Positions 11,734 through 22,600 of a stretch of 64,000 nt of DNA are shown one piece after another. The position numbers were made by a program, and so were the translations under genes. Numbering within the stretch: the first letter of the stretch is position 1; every line of letters starts with the position of its first letter. Under the pieces are notes generated by a model, which searched no databases, was not told the origin of the DNA, and saw only the letters and a program-made list of their open reading frames with translations. Source of the stretch: Symsagittifera roscoffensis (taxonomy: Eukaryota; Xenacoelomorpha; Acoela; Convolutidae); the NCBI RefSeq assembly GCF_963678635.1, contig NC_087062.1, forward strand, positions 64,081,253-64,145,252, in the 5' to 3' direction.

Positions 11734-13965
11734 CTAAATTCTTGTCGTGATGGTTTTGTCTGGAAAGTCAGATCCGCTGCTCATTAGCTCTTTGAATTCA
11801 TCTCCGAACATTGCGACCCACTTTTTACATGCTGCGCTTACTTTTGGTGGAAATTTTAAAACGTTTTCAATTTTTTCTTCACAGGTTGCAAACTCATCAT
11901 TGCTCCAAAAACACACAAAGAGCCACATTTTGCTGTCTTTATCCACTTGTGTTACAAACAACTCCGCGTCGAGACAATCTGCGAATTGGTCCACCGGACC
12001 ATTCATTTTTAAAATTCCAACTTGAATCAGATTTTTCCTATTGAGCAGAATAGCTAAAGTCCAGTAGAGGTCAATTCGTTTTCTTATTGATAGTTCAAAC
12101 ATGTCGGTCACAAATGCTCGATAAAAAGGAGGCAGTATCACACCATCAGTTGCTAATTGACCCAAATACTCGAAGAAAAGAAGGTAATTGCGTTCGGGAT
12201 ACTGCACAAGAAAGTTTCCCTGGTTGAAAGTATTTGTGAAGAACAGCGTACCGGAGACGTTAAAACTAAGTTGGACGTTCGTGTTGTTTTCTGTCACTAA
12301 TATTGCATCTTCCAAAAGAGCATTTTTTTCATCACGGAACGTAAGAGCAAAACGAGGTTTGAAATTCGGTTTGCTGTTGAAACAAGTGCTGTTTGCAAAG
12401 TCGTCTTTAACACAAATGAAGTCGTAAGAAAAGCTGACTACACTAGTTTTGTCGTCTTGCATGCTTATTTTCAGGACTGGAATTTCCTCGTCAAATAGCC
12501 AGAACCGCATGAAATCAGTTGCGTTTACAGTAGAGTACGGACATTGCGACAGTTCGTCAAGGACGAACTTCGAATTGAAAGAACGGAAAGGATAGTTTTG
12601 GAAAATTACCCCGAGGCACACCATCAAATTGTTGCCCATTGCTGCGTCAAGCAGGGCCACTGCTCGCATTGAATTCATGTAGAACTCTTTATTGAACCCC
12701 CAAAAACTCATAGTGTCTTTGGCGAGCGCCAAGTCAACGTTTTCGACGACTGAAAATGGCTGCAAATTGTGGGTCAAGTCCACTTTGTTCGACTCTAAAG
12801 GAAGTCGGCTAAACTTTATCAATTCACGAGTGATTTCTGACTGCAAAAATGAGGTGAAACCTTCGTTCAACCAAAAGTTTGACCACCAGTCATTAGTCAG
12901 TAGACCACCTGTCCATTGATGAATGATTTCATGAATTATAACAGTGAAAAGAGTGGCATAATCTGCAGGCTCAGAGGGAAAATCCGGCCCTAGTGCAGCG
13001 CTAATCAAAATCAATCCCGGGTGTTCCATGCCTCCTATAATGGTTTGCATCTCAGTTATCAGGAAGTCGATTTTCTCTGACATTTTCCAGGGGACCTCGA
13101 AACGACTTTCGCAATAAGTCAGAGTGAATTTAATTATTTGGTCTAGTTTTTCTTGACTCTCTGGACTTTTGAGCCACCTATCATAATACTTGTCATCTGA
13201 AAAAACTCTAATAGGAAACTGGAAATAGGATGATTCCATGACTGTAACGTAATGTGTTGGGTTTAGAACAGCTATTTCTACTAAATAAGCGGGCATAGGA
13301 ACCGTTTCTTTGAATTGGAAGTACCTAAACTCTTCAGAAGTGTAACTATTTTGCAAATCAGAGTTGAACAAAACCAGTCCTAAATCCCTGAGCGGATCTT
13401 GATGGATTTCTATGCTGAAGCTAAATCTGAAACGAAAAAGTGGCTCGTCAAAAGTCGGGAAAACAGTTCTCGCAAAAGCTGGCTCAAAAAACGTCACCAA
13501 TTCTTTTGCAGAGGCATAACGCGAATAAAATGGCGAATATATGCCCCAAGTTTTGCCATCCTTCTTGATAACAAGTTCATAATCGATTATAACTGTTAGC
13601 TTAGAACTTCCAGGGCGAATATCAGTTCGAAATTCTATTTCCAAAATTTCGAACCAGTCAACAAGTCTATAGCTGGTGGGAATTTCGTCACCCTCTTGTG
13701 TCATGACTTGAACACTGCTGATGTTCAGCTGGTAGGCGTGTAGAGTTAGTGTTTTCCAGTTATTTTCATCAACATTTGTTACTTCTAGAGAAGTCTCAGC
13801 GACTACTTTGCTATCTTCAGCTAAATATTTGAACTTCAAGTTTTGTTTTTCTGGCACATAGTTCTGCGGGAGTCTGTATCCTGTATCGAGTCGATGTAAA
13901 GCTTTTACTGGAACCAAAGTTGTCAACACTTTGAGAAGCGCGAATGACAAAAATAATTTTTTCAT
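11734..13965 (-). CDS. Secreted M1-family zinc aminopeptidase, single exon
   Basis: An uninterrupted frame of 743 codons from an ATG at 13,965; the open frame extends 37 codons further upstream, but this Met is directly followed by a signal-peptide-like KKLFLSFALLKVLTTLVPVKA. Numbering from the upstream ATG at 14,076: N-domain motif ARTVFPTFDEP at 202-212, substrate-site motif GGMEHPG at 348-354, zinc site HEIIHQW at 382-388 with the third ligand Glu405 after 18 residues (NEGF), and a likely transition-state Tyr466 in EFYMNSM. These are the M1 (gluzincin) hallmarks, so a metallo-aminopeptidase active in the secretory path or outside the cell is expected. Several N-glycosylation sequons fit secretion. 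It is short for the family and its C-terminal region is divergent. The usual Asn of GxMEN is His, as in some bacterial members. No intron, unlike the other host genes here. Confidence 0.93.
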   Translation of the reverse strand: MKKLFLSFALLKVLTTLVPVKALHRLDTGYRLPQNYVPEKQNLKFKYLAEDSKVVAETSLEVTNVDENNWKTLTLHAYQLNISSVQVMTQEGDEIPTSYRLVDWFEILEIEFRTDIRPGSSKLTVIIDYELVIKKDGKTWGIYSPFYSRYASAKELVTFFEPAFARTVFPTFDEPLFRFRFSFSIEIHQDPLRDLGLVLFNSDLQNSYTSEEFRYFQFKETVPMPAYLVEIAVLNPTHYVTVMESSYFQFPIRVFSDDKYYDRWLKSPESQEKLDQIIKFTLTYCESRFEVPWKMSEKIDFLITEMQTIIGGMEHPGLILISAALGPDFPSEPADYATLFTVIIHEIIHQWTGGLLTNDWWSNFWLNEGFTSFLQSEITRELIKFSRLPLESNKVDLTHNLQPFSVVENVDLALAKDTMSFWGFNKEFYMNSMRAVALLDAAMGNNLMVCLGVIFQNYPFRSFNSKFVLDELSQCPYSTVNATDFMRFWLFDEEIPVLKISMQDDKTSVVSFSYDFICVKDDFANSTCFNSKPNFKPRFALTFRDEKNALLEDAILVTENNTNVQLSFNVSGTLFFTNTFNQGNFLVQYPERNYLLFFEYLGQLATDGVILPPFYRAFVTDMFELSIRKRIDLYWTLAILLNRKNLIQVGILKMNGPVDQFADCLDAELFVTQVDKDSKMWLFVCFWSNDEFATCEEKIENVLKFPPKVSAACKKWVAMFGDEFKELMSSGSDFPDKTITTRI

Positions 13966-14076
13966 TTCATTAAGCTTCAAATGTGAGTTTTTTGGGCTTC
14001 TAATTTCAAAATTCAGATTTGCTTGGTTTACAAAGAAAACTTTTTTGAAATAATAGTTATCAGCGGCAAAAATCAC

Positions 14077-15505
14077 AAGCCACCTTCCTAATTAAATAAA
14101 AAGACAAAAGAAGTCAGAAAGTCAACAATGACGCATGAAAATATTAGAAAAAATCGGCATAATGTGGTGAAAAGAAACCGTGGCTCTTCTACCGTTTCCC
14201 CGCCATATATGAGAAGGATCTTTCTATAAATGAGGTTCAAAAAATCGCCCGAAAATTTGGGATAGTTGTTCCAATCACTTGAAAAACAGCGACAAAAAAG
14301 TTTTTCTTAGAAAAATTTGTATAAAAAGACGAGGGTTGGGAAATTAGGCGACAAGCAATTTAGACGACTCCAATAAAATGGAATTTAGACGTTTTTTTGC
14401 ACAACTAGCATGTTGGACTAAAATCAAAGATCTAACAAAACTTATTGCTTGAAATACACTTTCACAAATACAAAAAGAGTTAATGATCCCTTTGCAGATC
14501 AAACTTTATTTTAAATGATTTATTAAACGTTAATACAAATATGGATCAAGTTGACATCCTCCCCCCTCCCCCCCCCCCCCCCAAATAGACCAAGTTACGA
14601 TCCTCCAGCCCAGCGTTGAAATTAAATTAAACTTTCTAAGCGCTGCGAGTATAATGTTCTATTCTTATTGGCGCTGAAAATTCGAACTCGAACCAATTTA
14701 ACACAATCCCCCTAAACGGCTTTGGGGGGAGGGGGAGATTTTCCACTTGGTCCCCAAATAAAAAAACTTTTTTGAAGTGCACAAGTTATACAATTGCTAC
14801 ATGAGAAAAACTGACTCTCATTTAAAAAAGCTCGAACAAAAATTAGTTGTAGTCAGCGAAAGATAAGTTTGTAGACAGTAAACAAACTTCACGCACAATA
14901 GCAAAAAATTGCGTCTAATTTCCCATATTCCTAGTTTTTCACCGACGTTTAAATTCATTTTTTTATGACGTCTAATTTGCGTTTCGTCTATTTTCCAAGG
15001 CCCCTAAAAAGACAGCTGACTTAAATTTCGTGGAGAAAACTTCAACTTTTTTGAGAAAGGTCGTCCAACCTCTGAATACTGCACTACCTTTATGAAGCAG
15101 TCCAACATCTGAATAAGAAGCTTGTATTAACTGGACGCAAACACAGATAGAAGACAAAAAACGGTTGTTAATGGAAGTTTGTTGCGGTACAACAGAAAAC
15201 TCTGTAGCATAAAAAGGTACTATATAACAAAACGCGCAAATTTAAAAAATAATAAGAAAAGAGCGCGTATAGAAAACTTCCCGGATGAATAATCATAAAT
15301 TTCGCCAGCAAACGAGAGTGGAGAATGATGTAAAAACAAGTTAGTGGTGGAGTAGCGAGGTTAGGAAAACACAGACTTCTGCAAAAGTCTCTCGCGACAA
15401 TATTGGGAGTAATCATGTTTCTAAAACGGAACCCATGAACGACACTGGAACAAAGCGTTTTTTGAAAAATCTGAACAAAATAATCTTAATGATACGGGAT
15501 GCCGG
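14077..15505. other. Upstream spacer of the M1 gene with a C-run/G-run inverted repeat
   Basis: No gene seen. About 14,538-14,757 has roughly inverted ends: GGATCAAGTTGACATCCTCC followed by long C runs on the left, and a G-rich right end reading inward GGACCAAGTGGAAAATCTCC. This suggests a further small TIR element, but I could not define a target duplication. Confidence 0.4.
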
Positions 15506-15927
15506 TGTATCTCTATCTGGATGGTGACGACCCAAAAAATGAAATGGAGCAAACGAAAGTTAACTGTTCACCAGTAGAAGAGGCAATAGGAAACTGAATG
15601 CAATATGCAAGGTCGGTTTCAATCACAGCGTAAGGAAAACTGCATGAACTGATATACAGAGTGCTGCAAAGACTGTCATACCTCTGAGTATGAGCATCTA
15701 ATTCTCGAATCCGAATGGATCGATTAACAATGAACCTCGACCGAAGCGGTGTAAAAACAACTAGTTGATAGACCATGATAATTCCGATTGAACGATAGTT
15801 CAGACACAGTTCATGTTCTGTGCCTATCAAGTTCAACCTACCGATCAACTGAGCGAGTTTAACATAAACTATAAATAATACAAATAAACATGTATACACT
15901 GAGTTTATCGATCCAGGCCGGATGACA
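15506..15927 (-). mobile_element. Putative LTR of gypsy-like element (3' LTR)
   Basis: On the minus strand the polypurine tract GCTGAGGGGGAA (plus 15,928-15,939) is followed at once by TGTCATCCGGCC, a classical PPT/LTR boundary. A plausible LTR end ...GAGATACA falls at 15,506, giving about 422 bp with TGT...ACA ends. The matching 5' LTR was not found upstream of gag, so the exact left end is tentative. Confidence 0.6.
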
Positions 15928-15942
15928 TTCCCCCTCAGCAAG

Positions 15943-16500
15943 AGATTTTTAAACGACTGTATTGAATGTTTGAGTTTTGAGTCCCCGTGGGACTTTTTGG
16001 TTTTGAGTTTTTATAGTCGCCGTAGGACTTTTGATCCTTTTGATTTTCTCTTAGCTAGTTTCTGATTGTTTTCCATCTCTGTTGACGTCCTCCCCATTGT
16101 TTTCATGTTCGTCGTCTTCCTGCAATTTTTTGTCTTTCTTTTCAATGCCCCCTTCTTTCTGTTCTTTATCTTTTACGAATAAAATATCGTTGTTGTTATC
16201 GATTGTTTTTTCTTCTGTTGGTGAAGTTAGATCAACCACGTCTATTTCCTTCGTAATGTTTTTCGGACTAATGGCTTCAATGAATTTCAAACAGGCTTGA
16301 TATTGTGGCGATTTCTCTGCGAATCCCATTTCTTGTATGAGCGATTTTAAGCTCGGGTAATTTTCCGTTTTTGATGTATCTGGCGGAGAATCAATTACGA
16401 AGTGGAATGATTTCTGCTGTCCATCGTTGTTCTTGTCACTTATTGTGTTAATCGGTACGGGGTTTCCGAAGGCAGTTGACAGCGCCGATTGGCGGTTTTT
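15943..16500 (-). pseudogene. 3' ORF remnant of gypsy-like element
   Basis: A minus-strand frame ending at 16,051 reads through FHFVIDSPPDTSKTENYPSL, then LIQEMGFAEKSPQYQACLKF, and a very acidic/lysine-rich tail (EKKDKKLQEDDEHENNGED). It lies between the protease motif and the polypurine tract, where RT, RNase H and integrase should be. No domain was recognised. It is probably the extreme 3' coding end of the element, joined to the protease region by an internal deletion. Confidence 0.5.
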
Positions 16501-16509
16501 TCATTTAGG

Positions 16510-16560
16510 AAGGACATTGGGCTACCCGAATCGGCGATAGCGAAAAGTTCTTCTGTATTT
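16510..16560 (-). pseudogene. Retropepsin active-site fragment
   Basis: The minus strand reads TEELFAIADSGSPMSFLNEK, a retroviral-type aspartic protease active site with DSG at 16,524-16,532 (DSG rather than the commoner DTG). The frame is lost shortly after, and the remaining protease and the whole RT are absent. Confidence 0.6.
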
Positions 16561-16564
16561 GTTT

Positions 16565-17520
16565 TTAGTTTAACAAGATTGTAGATGATTTCGACCGTAT
16601 TGGTTTAACAAGACTGTAGATGATTTCGACCGTATTGGTTTCCACATTTGTAACCTTGTTTTTGGGTGTTTACGTTGTTGTTTCGTTGTTGTCCTCTTGG
16701 TTCGTTGTTGTACTCGCGTTTTGTGATCCACGTGGATACGGTCGTCCGCGAAAACCACCCCGGCCTCTTTGTGGTTTTTGATTATTTAGATAACTGTATC
16801 GGCCACGTGTATTTATGTAGTGTACCAGTTCTTGTTTTGGTTGTTGTAGTTTGTCCTCCGAACGGATTTATTTTCATGGTACGACTGTGTTCAATGCCTT
16901 TTTCCGGACGTATTGCATATTCGTATGCATCTTGTGGACTCAATGTTTGTGCTAGTAATTCTTTCGCAATTTTTTTATTACTCATATGCGCTGCTAACAT
17001 GTCTTTTACCCACTCGTCTTCGCGGTCACCACAATCAGCTCGTGAAGCTAGCTCTATTGAGTCTGCATGGAACTGTTCAAGACTCTCTGATTTCTTTTGT
17101 TTTCTCCAAATAAAATGGTATCTTTCGAAGGCTACCATTCTGTTCGTAACAAAATCATCCTCCAGTAACGTCATGAGTTCTTGTGTGGTAACAGTGTGGA
17201 GTTCCAGAATGGGTCTTTTCTGTTGACTTTGTCTTTGTCCTTCGGCTCCTAAGCATAAGAAAAGATAGCTGCGTACTTTCGCGTCTGCGTCGTCCCATCT
17301 CAATGAATTGCACAGCACTCCTTTCTCCCGAGCCTTTATGACATGGTTTTCCCAACCAACTCCTTTCTCCTGATTCCGAACCTCCCGGTTTTTCTTTCTT
17401 CTGTGCCTCTGTTTCACCTGTTATTTCAATTTCGTACACCGGTTCTGAAGGTTCAACGAATGGTGGTCTGGCTCTTAGTAAAATTCCTACCTCAATTCCG
17501 TCCTTTGCGAATACTGCCAT
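16565..17520 (-). pseudogene. Ty3/gypsy-like gag, frameshifted
   Basis: Gag starts at an ATG at 17,520 (MAVFAKDGIEVGILL...). Near 17,400 the frame shifts into a second frame running to 16,782. That frame has the retrotransposon Gag core: LEDDFVTNRMVAFERYHF, then SLEQFHADSIELASRADCG, EDEWVKDMLAA and PQDAYEYAI. A further shift near 16,800 leads to an RG-rich tail (PQRGRGGFRGRPYPRG) and a Cys/His cluster YKCGNQYGRNHLQSC that may be a degraded zinc knuckle. That cluster is partly duplicated as two 35-bp units at about 16,572-16,641. At least two frameshifts make it non-functional. The element lies on the minus strand with its LTR at 15,506-15,927. Confidence 0.75.
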
Positions 17521-19019
17521 CTCCAGTATTGCTGCCCACTTTGACTACTCTAATGGCGGTACGACAGATCCCTTCTCCCAAAATGGGTTATTATTTAATG
17601 GGTTTTTGGAATATCTTGTTGACTGCGGAGAATTTATCTGTAGAATTTTTTCATTTTTTGCTTAATTTCATTTTTTGGTATTTTGAAATGAATATTTATC
17701 TGTACATATCTATATTGAAGTCAAAACTTAATCGTAGGAAATTGTCTACTGAAAAAAAATACGATTTGAGAATGGACTTCCTGTCACCCCTCGAATTGCG
17801 CTCACGTCTTCTTTATTTGGAAAGCACCTGCAGGTGCTGCAGCCAAACCACTTCCTGAGACCTTGTAGCTCAAAGCATATCTGTCCCCTCTCTCATATGA
17901 TTTGGTAAACCTCCTCCGGCGTCTTAGTAGATCTACATAACTCCATTTGCAATCTTTGTTTGACAACCTCATGATGAAGACGACGGGTATGATACTTCGC
18001 TCCAGTATTCCAGATTGCCTCCCGCTCAAATCCTAGTGAAATCATTCCCTCGTCTCCCCCTCCACTTGTTTTTTTGACAATATTTGATAGATTTTAAACG
18101 TTTCCTTCCGTTCCTTTTATACACCTTCTCGATGGCATCCAAATCCCAGATGTACCTAGTGCTTGACAGATCCAAATGGGACATTCGGTTGTGCATTTCG
18201 TTCTGATCCCCCAAACAGAGGTACAGGTTTTAAAGAATCGTTTGTTCTGCTTCTAGCAATTTTTCCCAGCGCGTCCGCGCGTAACGAGTTTTTCAAAGCT
18301 CCCAAAGTATCGCTGCCTTTGTGCACTTGCTTGGACAAAATTACTTGATTCCCAGCGTTGTTTTTCGCTTTCCGCATCGTCCCGCATTGGCTGCGCCGTG
18401 ACAAAAACGCCGTATTAATTTCTTAAAATAGTCGTTTAACCGTAAGTCAATTACATAAAAAAAACAATGTTTCAGCACTTCACTTCGCTTCATTAGGTAG
18501 CAATGTAGCATGTAGCAATCAAATGACACCGAAGTGACAGAGTGAGTGCACTGCAAGAGCGACAGAAAAAACTTAAACTTGAAACTAACAGATATTAAAT
18601 GTACAAACATTGCCTTTATGAAAAAAAAGATTTAGTGTGTCTCTGTAAACTTTATGAACTAAATAAGGGCAGTTAGCTTTTGACTTCATATGATTCACTG
18701 GGATTTAGTACATTTTACAGTTAAATTCGTTTTCTCATTTACAAAATAGTGCAGCCAGCAGAAAAAAAGGTGCAGGGAAGAATAGTTTGAAAAAGTTATA
18801 TTTTGGGACACTAGAACGCCGGAAACCCATCTTATTGGGAGGAGTGGAGATGAAATTTCTATGGGGAATGATAAAAAAACTGACATTGAACTGACCAATT
18901 TTAAATAAGCGGACACGTTTACAGCAGTTCAAAGTGAAACATAAGAGGCGGACGTTAAGGAGGACAAACACGCCAGAAAATCTTTCAAGTGGCTCTTTCT
19001 CATGACCGGGATGATTGTG
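17521..19019. other. Spacer, no gene recognised
   Basis: This is where the 5' LTR and leader of the minus-strand gypsy element should lie, but no repeat of 15,506-15,927 was found. Open frames at 18,026-18,404 and 18,735-19,058 have no recognisable motif. Confidence 0.35.
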
Positions 19020-19339
19020 CTGATTAATCTTATACCGGAAAACCAGCATCGTCGGCACCAGTTATCATCATAAAGCAGGAACCAGTGGAAAATATACTAC
19101 AGGGAGCAGGCTATAATTGGAACAGAGGTAGAAGCGGACGCGCAAATGAACCGGGGGACGAATACAAGGAAATGTTATTAAACGGACGCCACCATAATTT
19201 CAATTATTTCAGCACACGCCCTGCAAGAAACGCATCGTTTCGTGCTAACAAAAATTTGGCCAACTTAACGGACAACCCGGTAAATATGCAGAAACAACAA
19301 CCAATCAATGTGACGAGAAAGAGTTATTATGGTGTATGA
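19020..19339 (+). CDS. Possible coding remnant of unknown type
   Basis: A plus-strand frame of about 105 codons without a clear initiator reads VIIIKQEPVENILQGAG, then NWNRGRSGRANEPGDEYKEM, and ends ...NVTRKSYYGV-stop. Composition (Arg, Asn, Gln, Gly) is more protein-like than neighbouring frames. It could be a remnant of a transposon Gag-like protein or the last exon of a host gene. No family was recognised and nothing around it supports expression. Confidence 0.25.
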
Positions 19340-19461
19340 AGAGCAAGAACATCATCAAATCATGCAAAACATGGCGAGAAGTAATCAAGAATTACCTGTA
19401 GGATGGCTAAATAAAAAATGTCAATCAGAAAGTAATTACTCCTCCGCGTCTAGCAAAAACA

Positions 19462-20587
19462 TTCCCGGGTTGACCTCCAAAGACCGAAAATGCTAATCAT
19501 ACAATTTCATACACTTAGTCTATGGAAAAATGCTAGTCATACAATATTCATACATTTTGCAAAATGAATTTAATCAAATTTCAAAAGGATTTTATAGTTG
19601 TTTTGGTATCGAAATTGGTATCTCTTCATTAAAAAAGGGGAAAAAATGGTATGAAAAAAAATGCTAACCATACAATTTCCATATATGGAAATTGTATGAT
19701 TAGAATTTTTTTTAAAACATTTTTTTGTGAAAAAAAAGCTTTGAACAATCAATTCAACTGCTGGCAAAACATTTAAGCGTTTTTTGGGCTGCTACGACAG
19801 AAAACTATGACTTTTTTTTTGTTTTCTGAAAAAAAAACACTAGTCATACAATTTCCATATATGGAAATTGTATGACTAGCATTTTTTTGATGGCGACGAC
19901 AAAAATTTTTCTAAGTATTTTTGAAATTGCCCCCAAAAATTTTTTGAGTTTTTTTCCAACCGCATATTGATTTTCGTATTCACACAAACATTTTTTGAAA
20001 AAAAAAATTTTGCATGCAAAATTTAATTTTTTGAGTGTATAACGTAGTCCTGGATATACTAATATTGGATTTTTTTCCTTTTCTCTTCATAACTTTTTTC
20101 AAAAACGCTTAAAACTCCTCTTTCTTTTGTATGACATGTTTTCGTATGCTTTGATCAATGTCTGGTAAATTAAAAATTCAAATTTTAGAAATACTCATCT
20201 TTGAAAATTATTGCCAAAATTTAAAAGTTCATTACTTTCGTTATATTATTTGTCTGAGACAGAAGTAACACATATCAGGCTGTTTCCAATGCATTTTTAA
20301 TGCGAGACGGCCAAACCGTTGGTTACTACGTTTGGGTAATCAAGGTTTATGTCATTTGTGTTCCGTTACGAACACAACCAAAAAGTTTTGAGAAATTGAA
20401 ATGTAAAAAATCAATATTTTTGGTTTATGGAAAAATGCTAGTCATACAATTTTCATATATGAAAAAAATACTAATCATAGACCTTTCATGCAATTTTCTG
20501 TACGTAAGGAATTGTATGGAAAGTGTATGATTAGCATTTTTCCATATATGGAAATTGTATGACTAGTATTTTTGGTCACCCCGGGAA
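19462..20587. mobile_element. TIR element with repeated internal palindromes
   Basis: The ends are inverted copies of one another: left TTCCCGGGTTGACC... then AATGCTAATCATACAATTTC and ATGCTAGTCATACAAT; right, read inward, TTCCCGGGGTGACC, AATACTAGTCATACAATTTC, ATGCTAATCATACA. Inside are two near-perfect palindromes of the same phrase, centred at about 19,683 and 19,859 (arms CTAGTCATACAATTTCCATA and its complement, 20 bp each). No transposase frame is visible. It looks like a MITE or a nest of MITEs whose TIRs were multiplied internally. Confidence 0.65.
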
Positions 20588-20850
20588 GAAGCTTTTGTTG
20601 CGTACGGGTGGCGAATAATTAAATTGGAATGTAGGTGATATAACCTTCCCCTTAAAGCATTTTTGCTTGTCAATAAATTGTATTTCTCCCCCTAATTTGA
20701 TAGAACGGTCAATCCAAACTGTTCCTGTTTTTGTCAGAGCCGCTTGCGTCTTGCCCGGGTCGAGGTCCTCGACCTTTGTTTCGACTTTTAAAGTCAATCA
20801 CGCGCAGTTTTGCGATGACTGAAAATCTGCGGCCGAAAAACACACCCGAT
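20588..20850. other. Spacer, possible outer TIR extension
   Basis: No gene seen. The first 40 bases right of 20,587 weakly mirror the bases left of 19,462, so the TIR may be longer than annotated. Confidence 0.3.
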
Positions 20851-20854
20851 TTCG

Positions 20855-21066
20855 GTCGAGAAAGTCAAAACATAGGTCGAGCACAATCGAAGCATACCCA
20901 ATGTCGGTCGAGAAAGCCGTAACATAGGCGAGCACAGTCGATACATAGGTCGAGCATGGTCAAAATAAAAGTCGAGCACAGTCGAAACTTACCCGATATT
21001 GGCCGAGAAAGTCGAAACATAGGTCGAGACAGTCGAACTATAGGTCGAGCACAATCGATACATAAC
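20855..21066 (+). repeat. GGTCGAGCACAGTCGAAACATA-type tandem repeats
   Basis: Irregular tandem units of roughly 20-25 bp built from GGTCGAGAAAGTCGAAACATA and GGTCGAGCACAGTCGATACATA, with CCCGATATTGG/CCCAATGTCGG spacers giving a longer period of around 60-100 bp. The repeat is degenerate. It ends in AACTGGTGACCCGCTG, which resembles a retroelement primer-binding region but was not confirmed. Confidence 0.65.
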
Positions 21067-22195
21067 TGGTGACCCGCTGTTTACCACCGACAGCCACAAG
21101 CTTTTATCACATGTGTTCGCCTAAACCCGGGTACTTGGAACCCTCATTTTAAAGACTTTTCGCTTGCTTCTTATAGACATAACAATGTGGATAAAAATTT
21201 CATATAGATAGTATAAGCTGACTTTCTGTGTTTTCTGTATAGATTTATTTATTACCTTCATTTATTATTAGAAATATATAATTTCCAGAAAAAATTACCT
21301 AAAATCTGTTCACTGCACAGCCGCAACAAGATAAACGTTTAATCTACATAATTTGACTATACACTAAAGTCGTAGCGATACAATGCAAACTAAAACTTGT
21401 TATGACAAGTGTTAATTTGACTTTGATTGCTACAATTATAACATTTTATCAGGACTTCTGAAATAGCGGGTAAGGCAAACGTAGGTAGATCGGGTGTTCT
21501 AGCCCAATCACGAAATTTTAACAAAATCCCTGCTTTACTTGAAAATATTTCAAAAAGACTTTCTTGCCAGATAATTAGAGTAGTGTTTGACCAGAAATCA
21601 AGAACTTGTTCAAAACGGAGATACATAATTTGAACGTCGAATTAACTGGTTTCGTGGTCCATGAAAAAACAAAGGCTCTTTTTCAGTTCCTTCCCCTTTT
21701 AATTAGTAATTGTAAGGATAGCTTTTGAGAAATTTATAAAAAAACTAAAAATGTAGGTAAAATATTCTCCCACAGACTTTTTCGAAGGCTGTAGAAAAAG
21801 GGGAAGCAAACCGAGATAAAGAGGGTATGCAGACACACGCGGATAAACAGTCTTCTATTGATATCCCTTTTTTTATTGAAAATCCGTTTCAATAACTTGG
21901 GAAAAATTTCAAAAAAATATAATAAAAACCATCTCATATTATTAAATAAGATTTTTGGGCAAATATGCCAAGCAAGATGTTTGATTTTTAAATTGAGCAA
22001 GCATCATTCGAGCCGGAAAGCAAATTGTTTTCAAAATTTTTAAGTTCCCCCTGATACTGCAAGGCACTAACGTGAAAAATCATTAAAAAAATTGTAAGTG
22101 GCAATTAAACCGACATAACGTGAGCAAATAAACAAAAATCCGATAATAAACCTTAAGCGGAAAAAATTTCATTTGCATACGAACAAAAAAAACGA
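21067..22195. other. Spacer with dispersed-repeat fragments
   Basis: No gene seen. The stretch at 21,779-21,845 (TTTTCGAAGGCTGTAGAAAA..., TATGCAGACACACGCGG) has relatives at about 39,412-39,475 and 57,838-57,900, so it belongs to a dispersed repeat. Confidence 0.4.
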
Positions 22196-22262
22196 GGTTC
22201 GGCCGGGATTTGAATCCCGAACGTAGGGGTGCAAAAGGTGACTCTACTGCAACGACTCTCGG
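22196..22262 (-). repeat. tRNA-like sequence (probable SINE head)
   Basis: On the minus strand GATTCAAATCCCGGCCG matches a pol III B box (B-box core at 22,206-22,217), about 45 bases after an A-box-like GTTGCAGTAGAGTCACC. A full cloverleaf is not convincing, so a tRNA-derived SINE or dead tRNA is more likely than a functional tRNA. Confidence 0.4.
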
Positions 22263-22308
22263 CCAAGTTTGAAGGACTTTGCTTCTAATTTGAATCTTTT
22301 TAACGCAA

Positions 22309-22600
22309 TCAGGGTCGGCGCTACGATTTTCTCAAGGGGTGGATTTGCACATAACTGTTTTAGTCCAGCAAATTGGTTTTTTGAGCTCTCGCAAACAGTG
22401 TAACGACCCCGTTTTTGAAGCCATTTTTGTGGCACCGGCAAGTGTATGCTAAAAACAAGACGTTTTTCAGGCACTTTTTGGAGGTTTTGACCAAAAAAAG
22501 CATTTTTTGGCGCGCGCTCCACCTTCCTCCAAAACAGTCCATAGTGCGCTAAAGGCGCTTGTAGAAAAATTATGACTGTGTCGGCCAAAAACGGATGTCT
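22309..22600. mobile_element. Degenerate relative of the CAGGGGCGG MITE
   Basis: CAGGGTCGGCGCTACGATTT, then GGCACTTTTTGGAG, GGCGCGCGCTCC and GTCGGCCAAAAACGGATGTC run in the same order as phrases of the MITE at 42,210-42,480. The right terminal repeat is not recognisable. Confidence 0.5.

Noticed and set aside
11747-13599. Several plus-strand frames of 66-92 codons
   Set aside because: Antisense shadows of the M1 peptidase gene.
15513-15941. 142-codon minus-strand frame
   Set aside because: It lies within the putative LTR and overlaps the polypurine tract; non-coding LTR sequence is the better reading.
16666-17226. 186-codon plus-strand frame
   Set aside because: Antisense shadow of the gag remnant, which has recognisable Gag motifs on the minus strand.
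20855-21066. Possible LTR or primer-binding region because of TGGTGACCCG
   Set aside because: No LTR pair or gag/pol was found next to it; only the tandem repeat can be supported.
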